A DNA stretch of 23,014 nucleotides from an uncultured Dialister sp. Its GTDB lineage: Bacteria; Bacillota; Negativicutes; Veillonellales; Dialisteraceae. The notes below the pieces were generated by a model that was given only the letters and a program-made list of their open reading frames with translations, ran no database searches and had not been told where the DNA came from. The position numbers and the translations under genes were made by a program. The DNA lies in contig CAKPQG010000030.1 of the NCBI GenBank assembly GCA_934178345.1, positions 1-23,014 of the forward strand, in the 5' to 3' direction. Below, one piece after another: positions 6,862 through 14,424 of this stretch. Positions within the stretch are counted from its first letter, which is position 1. Each line of letters starts with the position of its first letter.

Positions 6862-9800
6862 ATGAAACTACTCCGATTGATACTGCAGGGCTTCAAGTCC
6901 TTCGCAGATAAGACGACAATCGATTTTTCTGACGGCATGACGGTCATTGTGGGGCCGAATGGATGCGGGAAGAGCAATATTTCCGATGCGGTCCGCTGGG
7001 TGCTGGGGGAGCAGAATGTGCGCCAGATCCGCGGGCAGAAGGCGGAGGATATGATTTTTTCCGGCTCAGAGACGCGGCGGGAAAAGAATGGAGCGGAGGT
7101 CACGCTCGTATTGGATAACAGCGGTCGCGAGCTGCCGCTCGATACGGCAGAGGTCGCGATCACACGAAGGCTCCTTCGAAATGGGGACAGTGATTTCTAC
7201 CTGAATAAGCGAAACTGCCGCCTGAAGGACATTCAGGAGCTTTTGGCGCCGACGGGGCTCGGCAAGGGTTCGATGGCGATCATCGGACAGAACCGGGTGG
7301 ATCAGGTGCTGACGGCGCATGCGGATGAACGGCGCGTGATTTTCGAAGATGTGGCAGGGATCAGCCTGTACCGCATGCGAAAGACGGAGGGGCTTCGAAA
7401 GCTCGAGAAGACGGCGGAGAATATGGAGCGCGTGAAGGATATGATGGCGCTTCTCGATGAGCAGCTCGTGCCCTTGAAGGAAGGCGCAGAGAAGGCCAGA
7501 CAGTACAAAAGCCTGACGCAGGAAAAGCGGGCGATCGATGCGACGATGGGACTTCTGAAGCTGACCTCTTCGGGGCGTATGACGGCACGCTATGAAAATG
7601 AAGCGCTGAAGCTCCTCGATGAAGGCTCTCTATGGCAGACGAAGCTCTCGCAGGCGAGCCTGGCGAAGGAAACACTGGAGAAAGACCGCCTCGCGCATCA
7701 GGAGACGCTCCGCGCCGCTGGAGAGGCGATGGCAGATGCCCAGCGCGAAATGGAGCGGCTGCGCGGTGATTACCGCGTGAAGGAAGAGGCGCTCTCTCAT
7801 GCGAAGGAGAAAGGGGAGGAGCTTAGGGAATCCGCAGAAGATCAGACGGAAGCAGAGAAGGAAATCGCGGAAGAAATCGCAAGCGCGAAGGAGGAGCTCT
7901 CATGTGCGGAGGCGTCCTGCCTGGCGGCGAAGGAAGATGTTTCCGCAAAAGAAGCGGAGAAGGAGTCTCTCTCAAAGGCGCTGGCAGCGGCTGAGGATGC
8001 CTATGCAAAGGCGCTGGCTCTCTCGCAGGAAAAAGAGAAGGAAAAGGAGAAGGTGAGCCAGCAGCTTGTGCATGCGAGAGAAGACATCGATCGTCTGACG
8101 GCGGAGATCGAGCGCCATGAGAAGGAGGAAGCGACCCTCGCGGGAGAGGAGGATGCAGCTTCGCGCGCGCTGTCCGAGCTCCTTCGCGAAGAGAAGGAGA
8201 AGACGGAGCGCCTCGCTATCCTTTCGGAGAAAGGGAAGAAGGATAGCGAAGCCTTGCGAGACGCCGAGAATGTGCGTTTCCGTCTGGGCGGAGAAGAAAG
8301 GAAGCAGGAGTCGCTGCTTTCGGCGATCCGTTCGCAGAAAGCGTATCTGGAACGGGCGGATAAGGAATACGCGAGCTTTTCCCGCGTGACGAAGACCATC
8401 ATGGAGCAGGCAGACCGTTTCGGAGAGGCCATCCATGGGGCGCTCGGTGAGCTTATACGCGTGCCGGATGAATATACGGAGGCTGCGGAAGCGGCGCTGG
8501 GCGGACAGATCTCCTATATCGTGACGGATACGACGCGGTCAGCCGGAGAGATCATCCGCTGGCTTTCGGAGAAGCACTTAGGCCGCACGACCTTCTATCC
8601 CCTGGAGTCCATGCATCCGCGCTACAACAATGGAACGGAAGTGATGGCATCGAAGGAGCCGGGGATCTGCGGTATCGCCTCTCACCTTTTCTCCTGTCAG
8701 CCGATGTATCAGGATCTCCTCGATACCCTTCTCGGACGCACGCTTATCGCAGAAGATCTGGACGCGGCGCGGCGGGTCGCCAAAAAGTATGGCTATCGCC
8801 TGCGCATCGTGACGCTGGACGGGCAGCTTGTCAATGCAGGCGGCTCCATGACGGGCGGCTCGATGAAGAAAAAGGAGAATACCTATTTCGGCCGCAAAAA
8901 AGAGATCGCGGATCTCTATGCTCGGGAGGAGGAGGGCGAGAAGGCTCTTGCTCTCTGCCGGACGCGGAGGAAGGAGCAGGAGGCTTTCTGCGATGCACTC
9001 GCTGAAGAGGTCAGCCGCGAGCGGGAAGAATGGCAGGCGCTCAAGGTAGAGCTGGCTGCCCTCTCTGCGCGCCGCGAAGGGATGGAGCGATCGATGTCTG
9101 AAAGACAGAGCCGCCTTTCTCTTGCCAAAAAGCAGCTGAAAGAGGAGAGGGACAAGCTATCGGAGGCCCAGTCGCAGGTGGAAAGTTTGAAAAAGGCATT
9201 GTCCGCCTTTATCGAGCTTCCGGCTGCGGCAGGCAATGAAGAAGGCGAGCGCCTGAGGAAGGCATTGGAAGAGAAGCAGGAAGCCCTTCTCGCTTCCCAC
9301 GTCGCCCTAACCAAGGCGGAAGAGAGCGTGAGCTTCGGGAAACGCATGCTCGAAGAACGCAGCCGCGCGGAAAAAGAGCTGGCAGCAGACCGGGTATCTC
9401 TTGAAAAGGCCGTACATGACAACGAAACGGAACGGAAGACACTCGCTGAAGAGCTGATTTCTGTAGGGGCTGCTTTTAAGGAAGCGGAGACCCACTGGCA
9501 GAAGACCCGCATCTGGCAGGAAAGCCTGTCTGATGATGCGAATGGATTTGTCATCCGGCAGCGCGAGGTGGACGAGGCGTGGAAGAAAGCGCAGGCTGCT
9601 ACAGCGAAGATCGAGCGCGACAGAGCCGAGCTCGAGGGCAAGATCGCGCAGTTCAAAGCCGAGGAGGCGGAAGTGCTGCGGCAGTTCGAAGCGTGGCACA
9701 TGACCCGTCAGCAGGCGGAAGCGCTCCGCCTTTCCGGTTCCATGGCGGATATGGAGCGGCAGGGGAAGGACCTTGCCCGCCGCATGGCGCAGCTGGGCAG

Positions 9801-10398
9801 TGTGAATCCGGAGGGCGAGGAGGAATACGCCCGTCAGCTCGCACGAAGGACATTCTATGAAAATCAGGTGGCGGATCTCGCGGAAGCGAGGAAAGGGCTC
9901 GAGACCATCATCAGCGATATCGATCAGACGATGGAACGCCAGTTCGCCAAAGCCTTCCAGAAAATCAATGAAGAATTTGGCCGCATCATGCAGCTCATGT
10001 TCCGCGGCGGCAAGGCGCGCCTCGAGCTCACCGATGAAGCGCATCCTTTGGAAGGCGGTGTCGAGATGTACCTGCAGCTTCCCGGCAAGAAGCGCCAGCC
10101 GCTTTCGCTCATGTCCGGCGGCGAAAGAGCCCTGACGGTCATCGCTCTTCTGATTTCCTTCATGGCGTACCGCCCCGCGCCCTTCTGCTTCGTCGATGAA
10201 ATCGATGCGGCCTTGGACGATGCGAATGTCGAACGCTACAGCCGCATGATCGGCGAGTATAAAAAGAGGACGCAGTTCATCGTCATCTCGCACAGAAAGA
10301 AGACGATGGAATTTGCCGACACCCTGCAGGGCGTCACCATGGCAGAGAAGGGCGTCTCGAGCCTCATCACCGTGAAGATGAAAGATTATGTGGAGTGA
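6862..10398 (+). CDS. smc: Chromosome segregation protein SMC
   Basis: This is a 1178-residue ATPase of the SMC-ScpAB condensin-like complex that organises and segregates the nucleoid. The N-terminal head has Walker A GPNGCGKSN (31-39). Long Glu/Lys/Ala-rich coiled coil follows (about 170-500 and 680-1020), interrupted by the hinge around 520-670 (EAALGGQISYIVTD and the Gly-rich GGSMTGGSMKKK). The C-terminal head has signature MSGGERAL (about 1085) and Walker B FCFVDEIDAALDDANV (about 1110). Length is standard. ATG at 6862 has AAGGAGA upstream. In many Firmicutes smc sits between rnc and ftsY; here no rnc is adjacent and 420 bases of repeats separate it from ftsY. The TGA stop lies in a GTGACTA array. 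Confidence 0.98.
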   Translation: MKLLRLILQGFKSFADKTTIDFSDGMTVIVGPNGCGKSNISDAVRWVLGEQNVRQIRGQKAEDMIFSGSETRREKNGAEVTLVLDNSGRELPLDTAEVAITRRLLRNGDSDFYLNKRNCRLKDIQELLAPTGLGKGSMAIIGQNRVDQVLTAHADERRVIFEDVAGISLYRMRKTEGLRKLEKTAENMERVKDMMALLDEQLVPLKEGAEKARQYKSLTQEKRAIDATMGLLKLTSSGRMTARYENEALKLLDEGSLWQTKLSQASLAKETLEKDRLAHQETLRAAGEAMADAQREMERLRGDYRVKEEALSHAKEKGEELRESAEDQTEAEKEIAEEIASAKEELSCAEASCLAAKEDVSAKEAEKESLSKALAAAEDAYAKALALSQEKEKEKEKVSQQLVHAREDIDRLTAEIERHEKEEATLAGEEDAASRALSELLREEKEKTERLAILSEKGKKDSEALRDAENVRFRLGGEERKQESLLSAIRSQKAYLERADKEYASFSRVTKTIMEQADRFGEAIHGALGELIRVPDEYTEAAEAALGGQISYIVTDTTRSAGEIIRWLSEKHLGRTTFYPLESMHPRYNNGTEVMASKEPGICGIASHLFSCQPMYQDLLDTLLGRTLIAEDLDAARRVAKKYGYRLRIVTLDGQLVNAGGSMTGGSMKKKENTYFGRKKEIADLYAREEEGEKALALCRTRRKEQEAFCDALAEEVSREREEWQALKVELAALSARREGMERSMSERQSRLSLAKKQLKEERDKLSEAQSQVESLKKALSAFIELPAAAGNEEGERLRKALEEKQEALLASHVALTKAEESVSFGKRMLEERSRAEKELAADRVSLEKAVHDNETERKTLAEELISVGAAFKEAETHWQKTRIWQESLSDDANGFVIRQREVDEAWKKAQAATAKIERDRAELEGKIAQFKAEEAEVLRQFEAWHMTRQQAEALRLSGSMADMERQGKDLARRMAQLGSVNPEGEEEYARQLARRTFYENQVADLAEARKGLETIISDIDQTMERQFAKAFQKINEEFGRIMQLMFRGGKARLELTDEAHPLEGGVEMYLQLPGKKRQPLSLMSGGERALTVIALLISFMAYRPAPFCFVDEIDAALDDANVERYSRMIGEYKKRTQFIVISHRKKTMEFADTLQGVTMAEKGVSSLITVKMKDYVE

Positions 10399-10758
10399 CT
10401 AGCAGCAAGTGACTAGGGATGAGTAGCTAGGGATTAGGAGTCTCAAGTGACTAGTGACTAGTGACTGGGAGACTCTCGTATCGTCATTTCGAGCGCAAGC
10501 GAGAAATCTTTATTGCAGTACGTAAATCAGCATGTATGCGCCATTTCATAAACGAAGTTTTGGTACTACGTCATTCTGCTATCTCGCACTTACTATTTAC
10601 CGGTGTGCAAGAAAGATCGAGGGCTTCGCTCGGGATGACGATACGTGGGGAACAATTTTATAAAAAAGCGGCGCTTCTATATTTTATGCGCCGCACCACA
10701 ACCCTGAACCCTGAACCCTGAACCCTGAACCCTGAACCCGACAGCTTACACCTTTTCC
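10399..10758. repeat. Intergenic repeat block between smc and ftsY
   Basis: Heptamers (GTGACTA, GGGATGA, GGGATTA) start at the smc stop codon and run to about 10470. A 169-bp inverted-repeat element follows (10477-10645), then hairpin GCGGCGC/GCGCCGC (10668-10694), then five tandem AACCCTG heptamers (10700-10738). No gene is seen. Confidence 0.85.
10477..10645. mobile_element. 169-bp inverted-repeat element, MITE-like
   Basis: The left end reads CGTATCGTCATTTCGAGCGC and the right end is its imperfect complement (CGGGATGACGATACG). The first 11 bases match perfectly and the similarity continues to the paired ATCTTT/AAAGAT about 34 bases in. Related ends (TCGTCATTTCGAGC..GCGAGAAATCTT) occur alone near 5755, 6030, 6203 and 14575. 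No ORF. It may be a non-autonomous element or a palindromic repeat; no target duplication was established. Confidence 0.55.
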
Positions 10759-10760
10759 TG

Positions 10761-10789
10761 TAGACACTTCACGCCTATTTATATACAAT
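10761..10789 (+). promoter_or_regulatory. Promoter of ftsY
   Basis: TAGACA (10761-10766), a 17-base spacer and TACAAT (10784-10789) lie 31 bases upstream of the ATG. This gives ftsY its own promoter independent of smc. Confidence 0.75.
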
Positions 10790-10820
10790 AAACATATACA
10801 TTCTTTAGGAGGAAAGAGAC

Positions 10821-11765
10821 ATGGGATTTTTTGATAAGATCAAACGGGGACTCACCCGCACGAAAGAAAGCCTCATCCGCAATATCGAGAGCGTCGTCAT
10901 CGGCTATGCGGAGATCGACGACGATTTTCTGGAAGATCTGGAAATGGTCCTGCTTTCCGGAGACATCGGCGTGCGCACCACGGACTATCTGATGCGCCAG
11001 ATCCGCCGCGGCGTCACTGAGGGTACGATCCACAATACGAATGAAGTCATGCCTTTCATGGAAAAGACTGTGAAAGAGCTTTTGAAGGATGACACCATCG
11101 ATCAGGAGAATACGCACCATCCGGAAGTCATCCTCGTCGTCGGCGTGAATGGCGTGGGCAAGACCACGACCATCGGCAAGCTCTCCGGCAAGCTCCACAA
11201 GGAGGGCAAGAAGGTCCTTCTTGCGGCTGCAGATACCTTCCGCGCGGCGGCTTCCGAGCAGCTCACCATCTGGGCGGAGCGCACCGGCGCTGACATCGTG
11301 AAGCATGCGGAAGGCGCGGATCCGGCGGCGGTGGCCTTCGATGCTGTCTCCGCAGCCAAGGCGCGCGGCGTCGATGTCGTCCTTATCGATACTGCCGGCC
11401 GTCTGCAGACGAAGGTGAATCTGATGGAAGAGCTCGCGAAGATTTCCCGCGTCATCAAGAAAGTCATCCCGGATGCGCCGCACCAGACACTCCTCGTCCT
11501 TGACGCGACCACGGGGCAGAATGCCATCAGCCAGGCGAAGAATTTCGGAGAGATCGTGCCGCTGACAGGGGTCGTCCTGACCAAGCTCGATGGCACGGCC
11601 AAAGGCGGCGTGGTTCTCTCTGTCCATGAAGAGCTGCATGTGCCGATCAAGTGGATCGGTCTCGGCGAACGCGAGGACGATCTCGACCGTTTCCATCCGG
11701 ATGATTTTGCCAAGGCTCTCTTCGAGACAGAGGATCACATTCTGGGAGAAAGCACGAAGGTTTAG
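10821..11765 (+). CDS. ftsY: Signal recognition particle receptor FtsY
   Basis: This 314-residue GTPase docks SRP-ribosome-nascent chain complexes at the membrane through reciprocal GTP hydrolysis with Ffh. The protein is essentially an NG domain: N-domain helices 1-95, G1 GVNGVGKTTT (108-117), the DTFRAAA insertion-box region (138-144), DTAGR (190-194), TGQNA (231-235), TKLDG (254-258) and GLGE (280-283). The long acidic A domain of enterobacterial FtsY is absent, as usual in Firmicutes; the short MGFFDKIKRGLTRTKESL helix is the likely membrane-binding element. ATG is preceded by AGGAGG. It is followed by a 161-bp palindromic element and not by an array. Confidence 0.98.
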   Translation: MGFFDKIKRGLTRTKESLIRNIESVVIGYAEIDDDFLEDLEMVLLSGDIGVRTTDYLMRQIRRGVTEGTIHNTNEVMPFMEKTVKELLKDDTIDQENTHHPEVILVVGVNGVGKTTTIGKLSGKLHKEGKKVLLAAADTFRAAASEQLTIWAERTGADIVKHAEGADPAAVAFDAVSAAKARGVDVVLIDTAGRLQTKVNLMEELAKISRVIKKVIPDAPHQTLLVLDATTGQNAISQAKNFGEIVPLTGVVLTKLDGTAKGGVVLSVHEELHVPIKWIGLGEREDDLDRFHPDDFAKALFETEDHILGESTKV

Positions 11766-11775
11766 TGAGGAGTTA

Positions 11776-11936
11776 GGGAAACGCTGATTAAGTCGCAGAG
11801 TCAGATTTCACAAGAATTTTTATACATGACTTCGTCATATCCTTCCTTAAATAGCTCGCTATTCGCGTCAGGCTATTCCTCGCCATGCATAAAAATTCAA
11901 GAGTAAAATCTGACAACGATTTAATCAGTGTTTCCC
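11776..11936. mobile_element. 161-bp palindromic MITE-like element, copy 2
   Basis: Same length and ends as 3092-3252 (GGGAAACGCTGATTAA to TTTAATCAGTGTTTCCC), with the internal GTCAGATTT/AAATCTGAC arms and the central AATAGC-TC-GCTATT kept. Internal differences are spread throughout. Flanks are TA on both sides, consistent with a TA target duplication. It lies 10 bases after the ftsY stop and, as a transcribed hairpin, could form its 3' end. Confidence 0.8.
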
Positions 11937-12084
11937 TAGGAATGAGGAGTGAGGAGTGGTGGAGCGGCGCAAAATATAATTGAAGCGCCGCGAGTAGAAT
12001 TCAGGGTAATGGAAATCGTGATGTTTTATGCATATTTGCGACGCTTTCTTTATTTTATGCGTCGCACCTTCACTTCTAACTCTT
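11937..12084. repeat. Short repeat block with two GC hairpins
   Basis: ATGAGGA/GTGAGGA heptamers are followed by hairpin GCGGCGC/GCGCCGC (11964-11991). A second hairpin GCGACGC/GCGTCGC at 12038-12065 carries a compensated pair of changes. The sequence between them is AT-rich with no gene. Confidence 0.8.
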
Positions 12085-12114
12085 AAAAAGCCAGGGACTT
12101 TCTCCTGGCTTTTT
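12085..12114. terminator. Rho-independent terminator just before the metallopeptidase gene
   Basis: AAAAAGCCAGG, loop, CCTGGCTTTTT. It can act on both strands. On the plus strand it ends 15 bases before the next ATG and 7 bases before that gene's GAGGTGAT ribosome-binding site. It may end ftsY transcripts or act as an attenuator of the gene that follows. Confidence 0.85.
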
Positions 12115-12129
12115 CTATGCGAGGTGATC

Positions 12130-12828
12130 ATGACAACATTCATCGACCCGGCGACAGGCTATGAGGTGCGGGTGATCCGGAAACCCATCCGCCGCATCTA
12201 CCTTCGCGTGCGGGAGGGGAAATCGGTCGAGGTGACGGCGCCGCGGAAGGTCTCGGAGCGGGAAATCCGTGACTTCGTCGCGGGAAAGACCGCATGGCTT
12301 ACGAAGTATATGGCGCTGGTGCCGGAGAAAATCAAATTTCAATATGTCACAGGAGAGATCCACCATGTCTTCGGAAAGGCGTATCCCTTGCAGGTCTTAC
12401 TCGGCCCGCGCGGCGAGGCAGGCATCTCGTCCGGCGGAGAACTGCAGCTGATCCTCAGGACGGAGCAAAGTGAGCGCGAGGCTATATTCAAGGAAGGCAT
12501 GAAGCGTATCCTGCTTTTGGAAATCGTACAGGAGCTCAAGACATGGACGAAGCGCATGGCGATCCCGGAGAGCCGGATCACCGGCATCACCATCCGCGTC
12601 ATGAAAAGCCGCTGGGGCTCCTGCCGGAGTGTGACGGGGCGCTTCTCCTTCGCCCTTGACCTCGTCACAAAGCCGAAGGAATGCATCGAGGCGGTCGTCG
12701 TGCACGAGCTCTGCCATCTCTTCGCAGCCGGTCACGGCCCTGATTTCTATGCACTGATGGAGACCTATCTGCCGGACTATAAAGAAAGGGACAGACTGCT
12801 TTCCAGCCTGCCGAGGGAATTGGTATAG
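12130..12828 (+). CDS. YgjP-like M48-type metallopeptidase domain protein
   Basis: This 232-residue cytosolic protein belongs to the DUF45/YgjP family (WLM/SprT-like zincins). The N-terminal part is a beta-rich segment (IDPATGYEVRVIRKPIRRIYLRV). The conserved MKSRWGSC motif lies around 156-163 and the zinc site VVHELCHLFAAGHGPDFY around 196-213, with HELCH ligands plus a third His in GHGPDF. The substrate is unknown. The ATG at 12130 follows GAGGTGAT closely; longer in-frame starts would read through the terminator at 12085-12114 and are unlikely. The TAG stop is followed at once by about 16 GTGACTA/GTGACTG heptamers, the longest array here. No clear promoter was found. Confidence 0.85.
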   Translation: MTTFIDPATGYEVRVIRKPIRRIYLRVREGKSVEVTAPRKVSEREIRDFVAGKTAWLTKYMALVPEKIKFQYVTGEIHHVFGKAYPLQVLLGPRGEAGISSGGELQLILRTEQSEREAIFKEGMKRILLLEIVQELKTWTKRMAIPESRITGITIRVMKSRWGSCRSVTGRFSFALDLVTKPKECIEAVVVHELCHLFAAGHGPDFYALMETYLPDYKERDRLLSSLPRELV

Positions 12829-13435
12829 GGGCTAGTGACTAGTGACTGGTGACTAGTGACTGGTGACTAGTGACTGGTGACTAGTGACTGGTGACTAGGG
12901 ATTAGGGACTGTGGATTAGTGGCTAGGGATTAGGAGCGCCGGGTGACTGGTGACACGCTCCATAGGCTAAGTTTGAACGCAGAGTGAGGGTTCAGGGTTC
13001 AGGTTGATGGGTTCAGGGTTGTGGTGGCAGCTTTGCTGCAAAATATATATTTGCGGCGGAGCTGCCACCTTCATTTCTAATTCCTTATTCCTAATTTGAG
13101 TAGAACTTTCACCCGCAATCAAAGGGCAGTACGCCCCAGGGGCTAACCCCGAATCCCGAACCCTGAACCCCGAAGTTTGAAAGCAGGAATGAGTAGCCAA
13201 GGATTAGGGATTGAGGATTGGAAATTAGAAGTGACTGGTGACTGGTGACTAAAATGCCATCTTCAGGCATCGCCCTATTTATACTCCGCGGCGCTTCATT
13301 ATTTTTCGCGCCGCACCACCATTTCGCATTTCTCATTTCTAATTTCTCATTCAAGCGAAGCTTTCAAACGTAATCAAAGGGCAGCACGCCCAAGGGGCTA
13401 ACCCCGAACCGTTTACCTGCATTCCAATCCCATTC
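12829..13435. repeat. Two consecutive composite repeat modules
   Basis: No gene. Module one: heptamers 12829-12945, a hairpin with arms GGTGGCAGC/GCTGCCACC (13023-13069), ATTCCTA-type heptamers (about 13076-13098), the CTTTCACCCGCAATCAAAGGGC block and GGGGCTAACCCC (13139-13150), then GAACCCT heptamers. Module two: GTTTGAAAGCAGGAATGAG, heptamers 13190-13246, linker AAATGCCATCTTCAGGCATCGCC (from 13247), hairpin GCGGCGC/GCGCCGC (13288-13314), ATTTCTC/ATTTCTA heptamers, the CTTTCAAACGTAATCAAAGG block and GGGGCTAACCCCGAACC. This is the best place to read the element's internal order. Confidence 0.88.
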
Positions 13436-13440
13436 CCCTA

Positions 13441-13470
13441 TAGCAATCACACGTCCAACGTGATATACTG
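13441..13470 (+). promoter_or_regulatory. Candidate promoter and operator of the LysR gene
   Basis: TATACT (13464-13469) with a weak -35 (TAGCAA, 13441-13446) at 17 bases. The spacer contains the palindrome CACGT-CCA-ACGTG (13450-13462), also readable as ATCAC-N9-GTGAT (13446-13464). Such a dyad over the promoter would suit LysR-type autoregulation; that is inference. Confidence 0.5.
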
Positions 13471-13524
13471 TAATAAAATTATTTTATATCAAGTAGGCGC
13501 GCGTGCCGCGCAAGGGGAAGTGCC

Positions 13525-14391
13525 ATGAATAACACGGATTGGAAGATTCTGATCTATCTTCGAGAAGAACGCAGCATCAATAAGGTTGCCAAGCGGCTGT
13601 TTATGACCCAGCCGTCTTTGACGTATCGCTTGAGCCAGATGGAAAAAGAGATCGGCTGTCCGCTTTTCATTCGCACCAATAAGGGTGTCCATTTCACCGA
13701 TGCGGGGAATCGCCTCTTCTCCTTTGCCGAAAAAGAACTGCAGCAGTATCAGGATATGAAGAACTTCGTGACGCATGAGCCGAATTCGATTTCCGGCGTG
13801 CTGCGCATCGGTGCGAGCCAGTCCTTCGCGCAGTCGCACATGCCAGCCATTCTGAAGGGCTTTGTCGATGAGTACAATGACATCGAGATCTCGCTCACGA
13901 CGGACACGAGCGACCGCCTGACGAAGCTGGTCAAGAAGGAAGATATCCATCTCGCCATCGTCCGCGGCAATCAGGAATGGCCGGATGCGGATATCCTTCT
14001 CGAGGATGCGCCGCTCTATCTCATCTCTGCACAGAAGATCGACTATGATACCCTGCCGAACCAGCCGTCCATCCGTTATCGCAGTGACCCGTCGCTGGAT
14101 GAGCTGAGAAGCCGCTGGTGGCGTCAGAATTTCTCCGAATCTCCGCATTTCCTTCTGACCGTATCGGACTGTCTCACCTGCGTGGAAATCGTGAATCATG
14201 GCCTCGGCCAGTCTCTCATTCCGGCAGATCTTCTCCCGAAGTGTACGCCGAATGTCAATCGCGAAATGATCTACGACCGCCAGAAGCGTCCGATCCTGCG
14301 CCCGAGCCATCTCATCTTCAAGCAGGCCATGCTCCAGTCCACGCCTGTCAAGATCTTCGTGGACTATATGAAAAAATATTTTGAAGTATAA
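13525..14391 (+). CDS. LysR family transcriptional regulator
   Basis: This 288-residue LTTR has an N-terminal winged helix-turn-helix (about 5-60, with SINKVAKRLFMTQPSLTYRL and the following GCPLFIRTNKGVHFTDAG wing and linker). A periplasmic-binding-protein-like effector domain starts near residue 90 (SGVLRIGASQSFAQ). The effector is unknown. ATG is chosen from the GGGGAAG ribosome-binding site about 5 bases upstream. The gene is isolated: repeats lie upstream and a terminator immediately after the TAA, so it has no obvious divergently transcribed target. The unusual promoter dyad suggests autoregulation. Confidence 0.92.
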   Translation: MNNTDWKILIYLREERSINKVAKRLFMTQPSLTYRLSQMEKEIGCPLFIRTNKGVHFTDAGNRLFSFAEKELQQYQDMKNFVTHEPNSISGVLRIGASQSFAQSHMPAILKGFVDEYNDIEISLTTDTSDRLTKLVKKEDIHLAIVRGNQEWPDADILLEDAPLYLISAQKIDYDTLPNQPSIRYRSDPSLDELRSRWWRQNFSESPHFLLTVSDCLTCVEIVNHGLGQSLIPADLLPKCTPNVNREMIYDRQKRPILRPSHLIFKQAMLQSTPVKIFVDYMKKYFEV

Positions 14392-14424
14392 AAAGAGCCC
14401 AGACCGTTTGGTCTGGGTTCTTTT
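14391..14424 (+). terminator. Rho-independent terminator of the LysR gene
   Basis: AAAAGAGCCCAGACC, loop GTTT, GGTCTGGGTTCTTTT begins at the stop codon. This gene end has no GTGACTA array. Confidence 0.93.

Noticed and set aside
10700..10738. Telomere-like AACCCT repeat
   Set aside because: The unit is the 7-base AACCCTG, not the 6-base telomeric unit, and the same motif occurs in many gaps as part of the composite element.
10779..11738. A 319-codon frame antisense to ftsY
   Set aside because: It mirrors codon bias of ftsY on the other strand; FtsY motifs on the plus strand are complete.
12829..12945. CRISPR array
   Set aside because: The repeats are 7-base units in tandem without spacers of constant length, and there are no cas genes.
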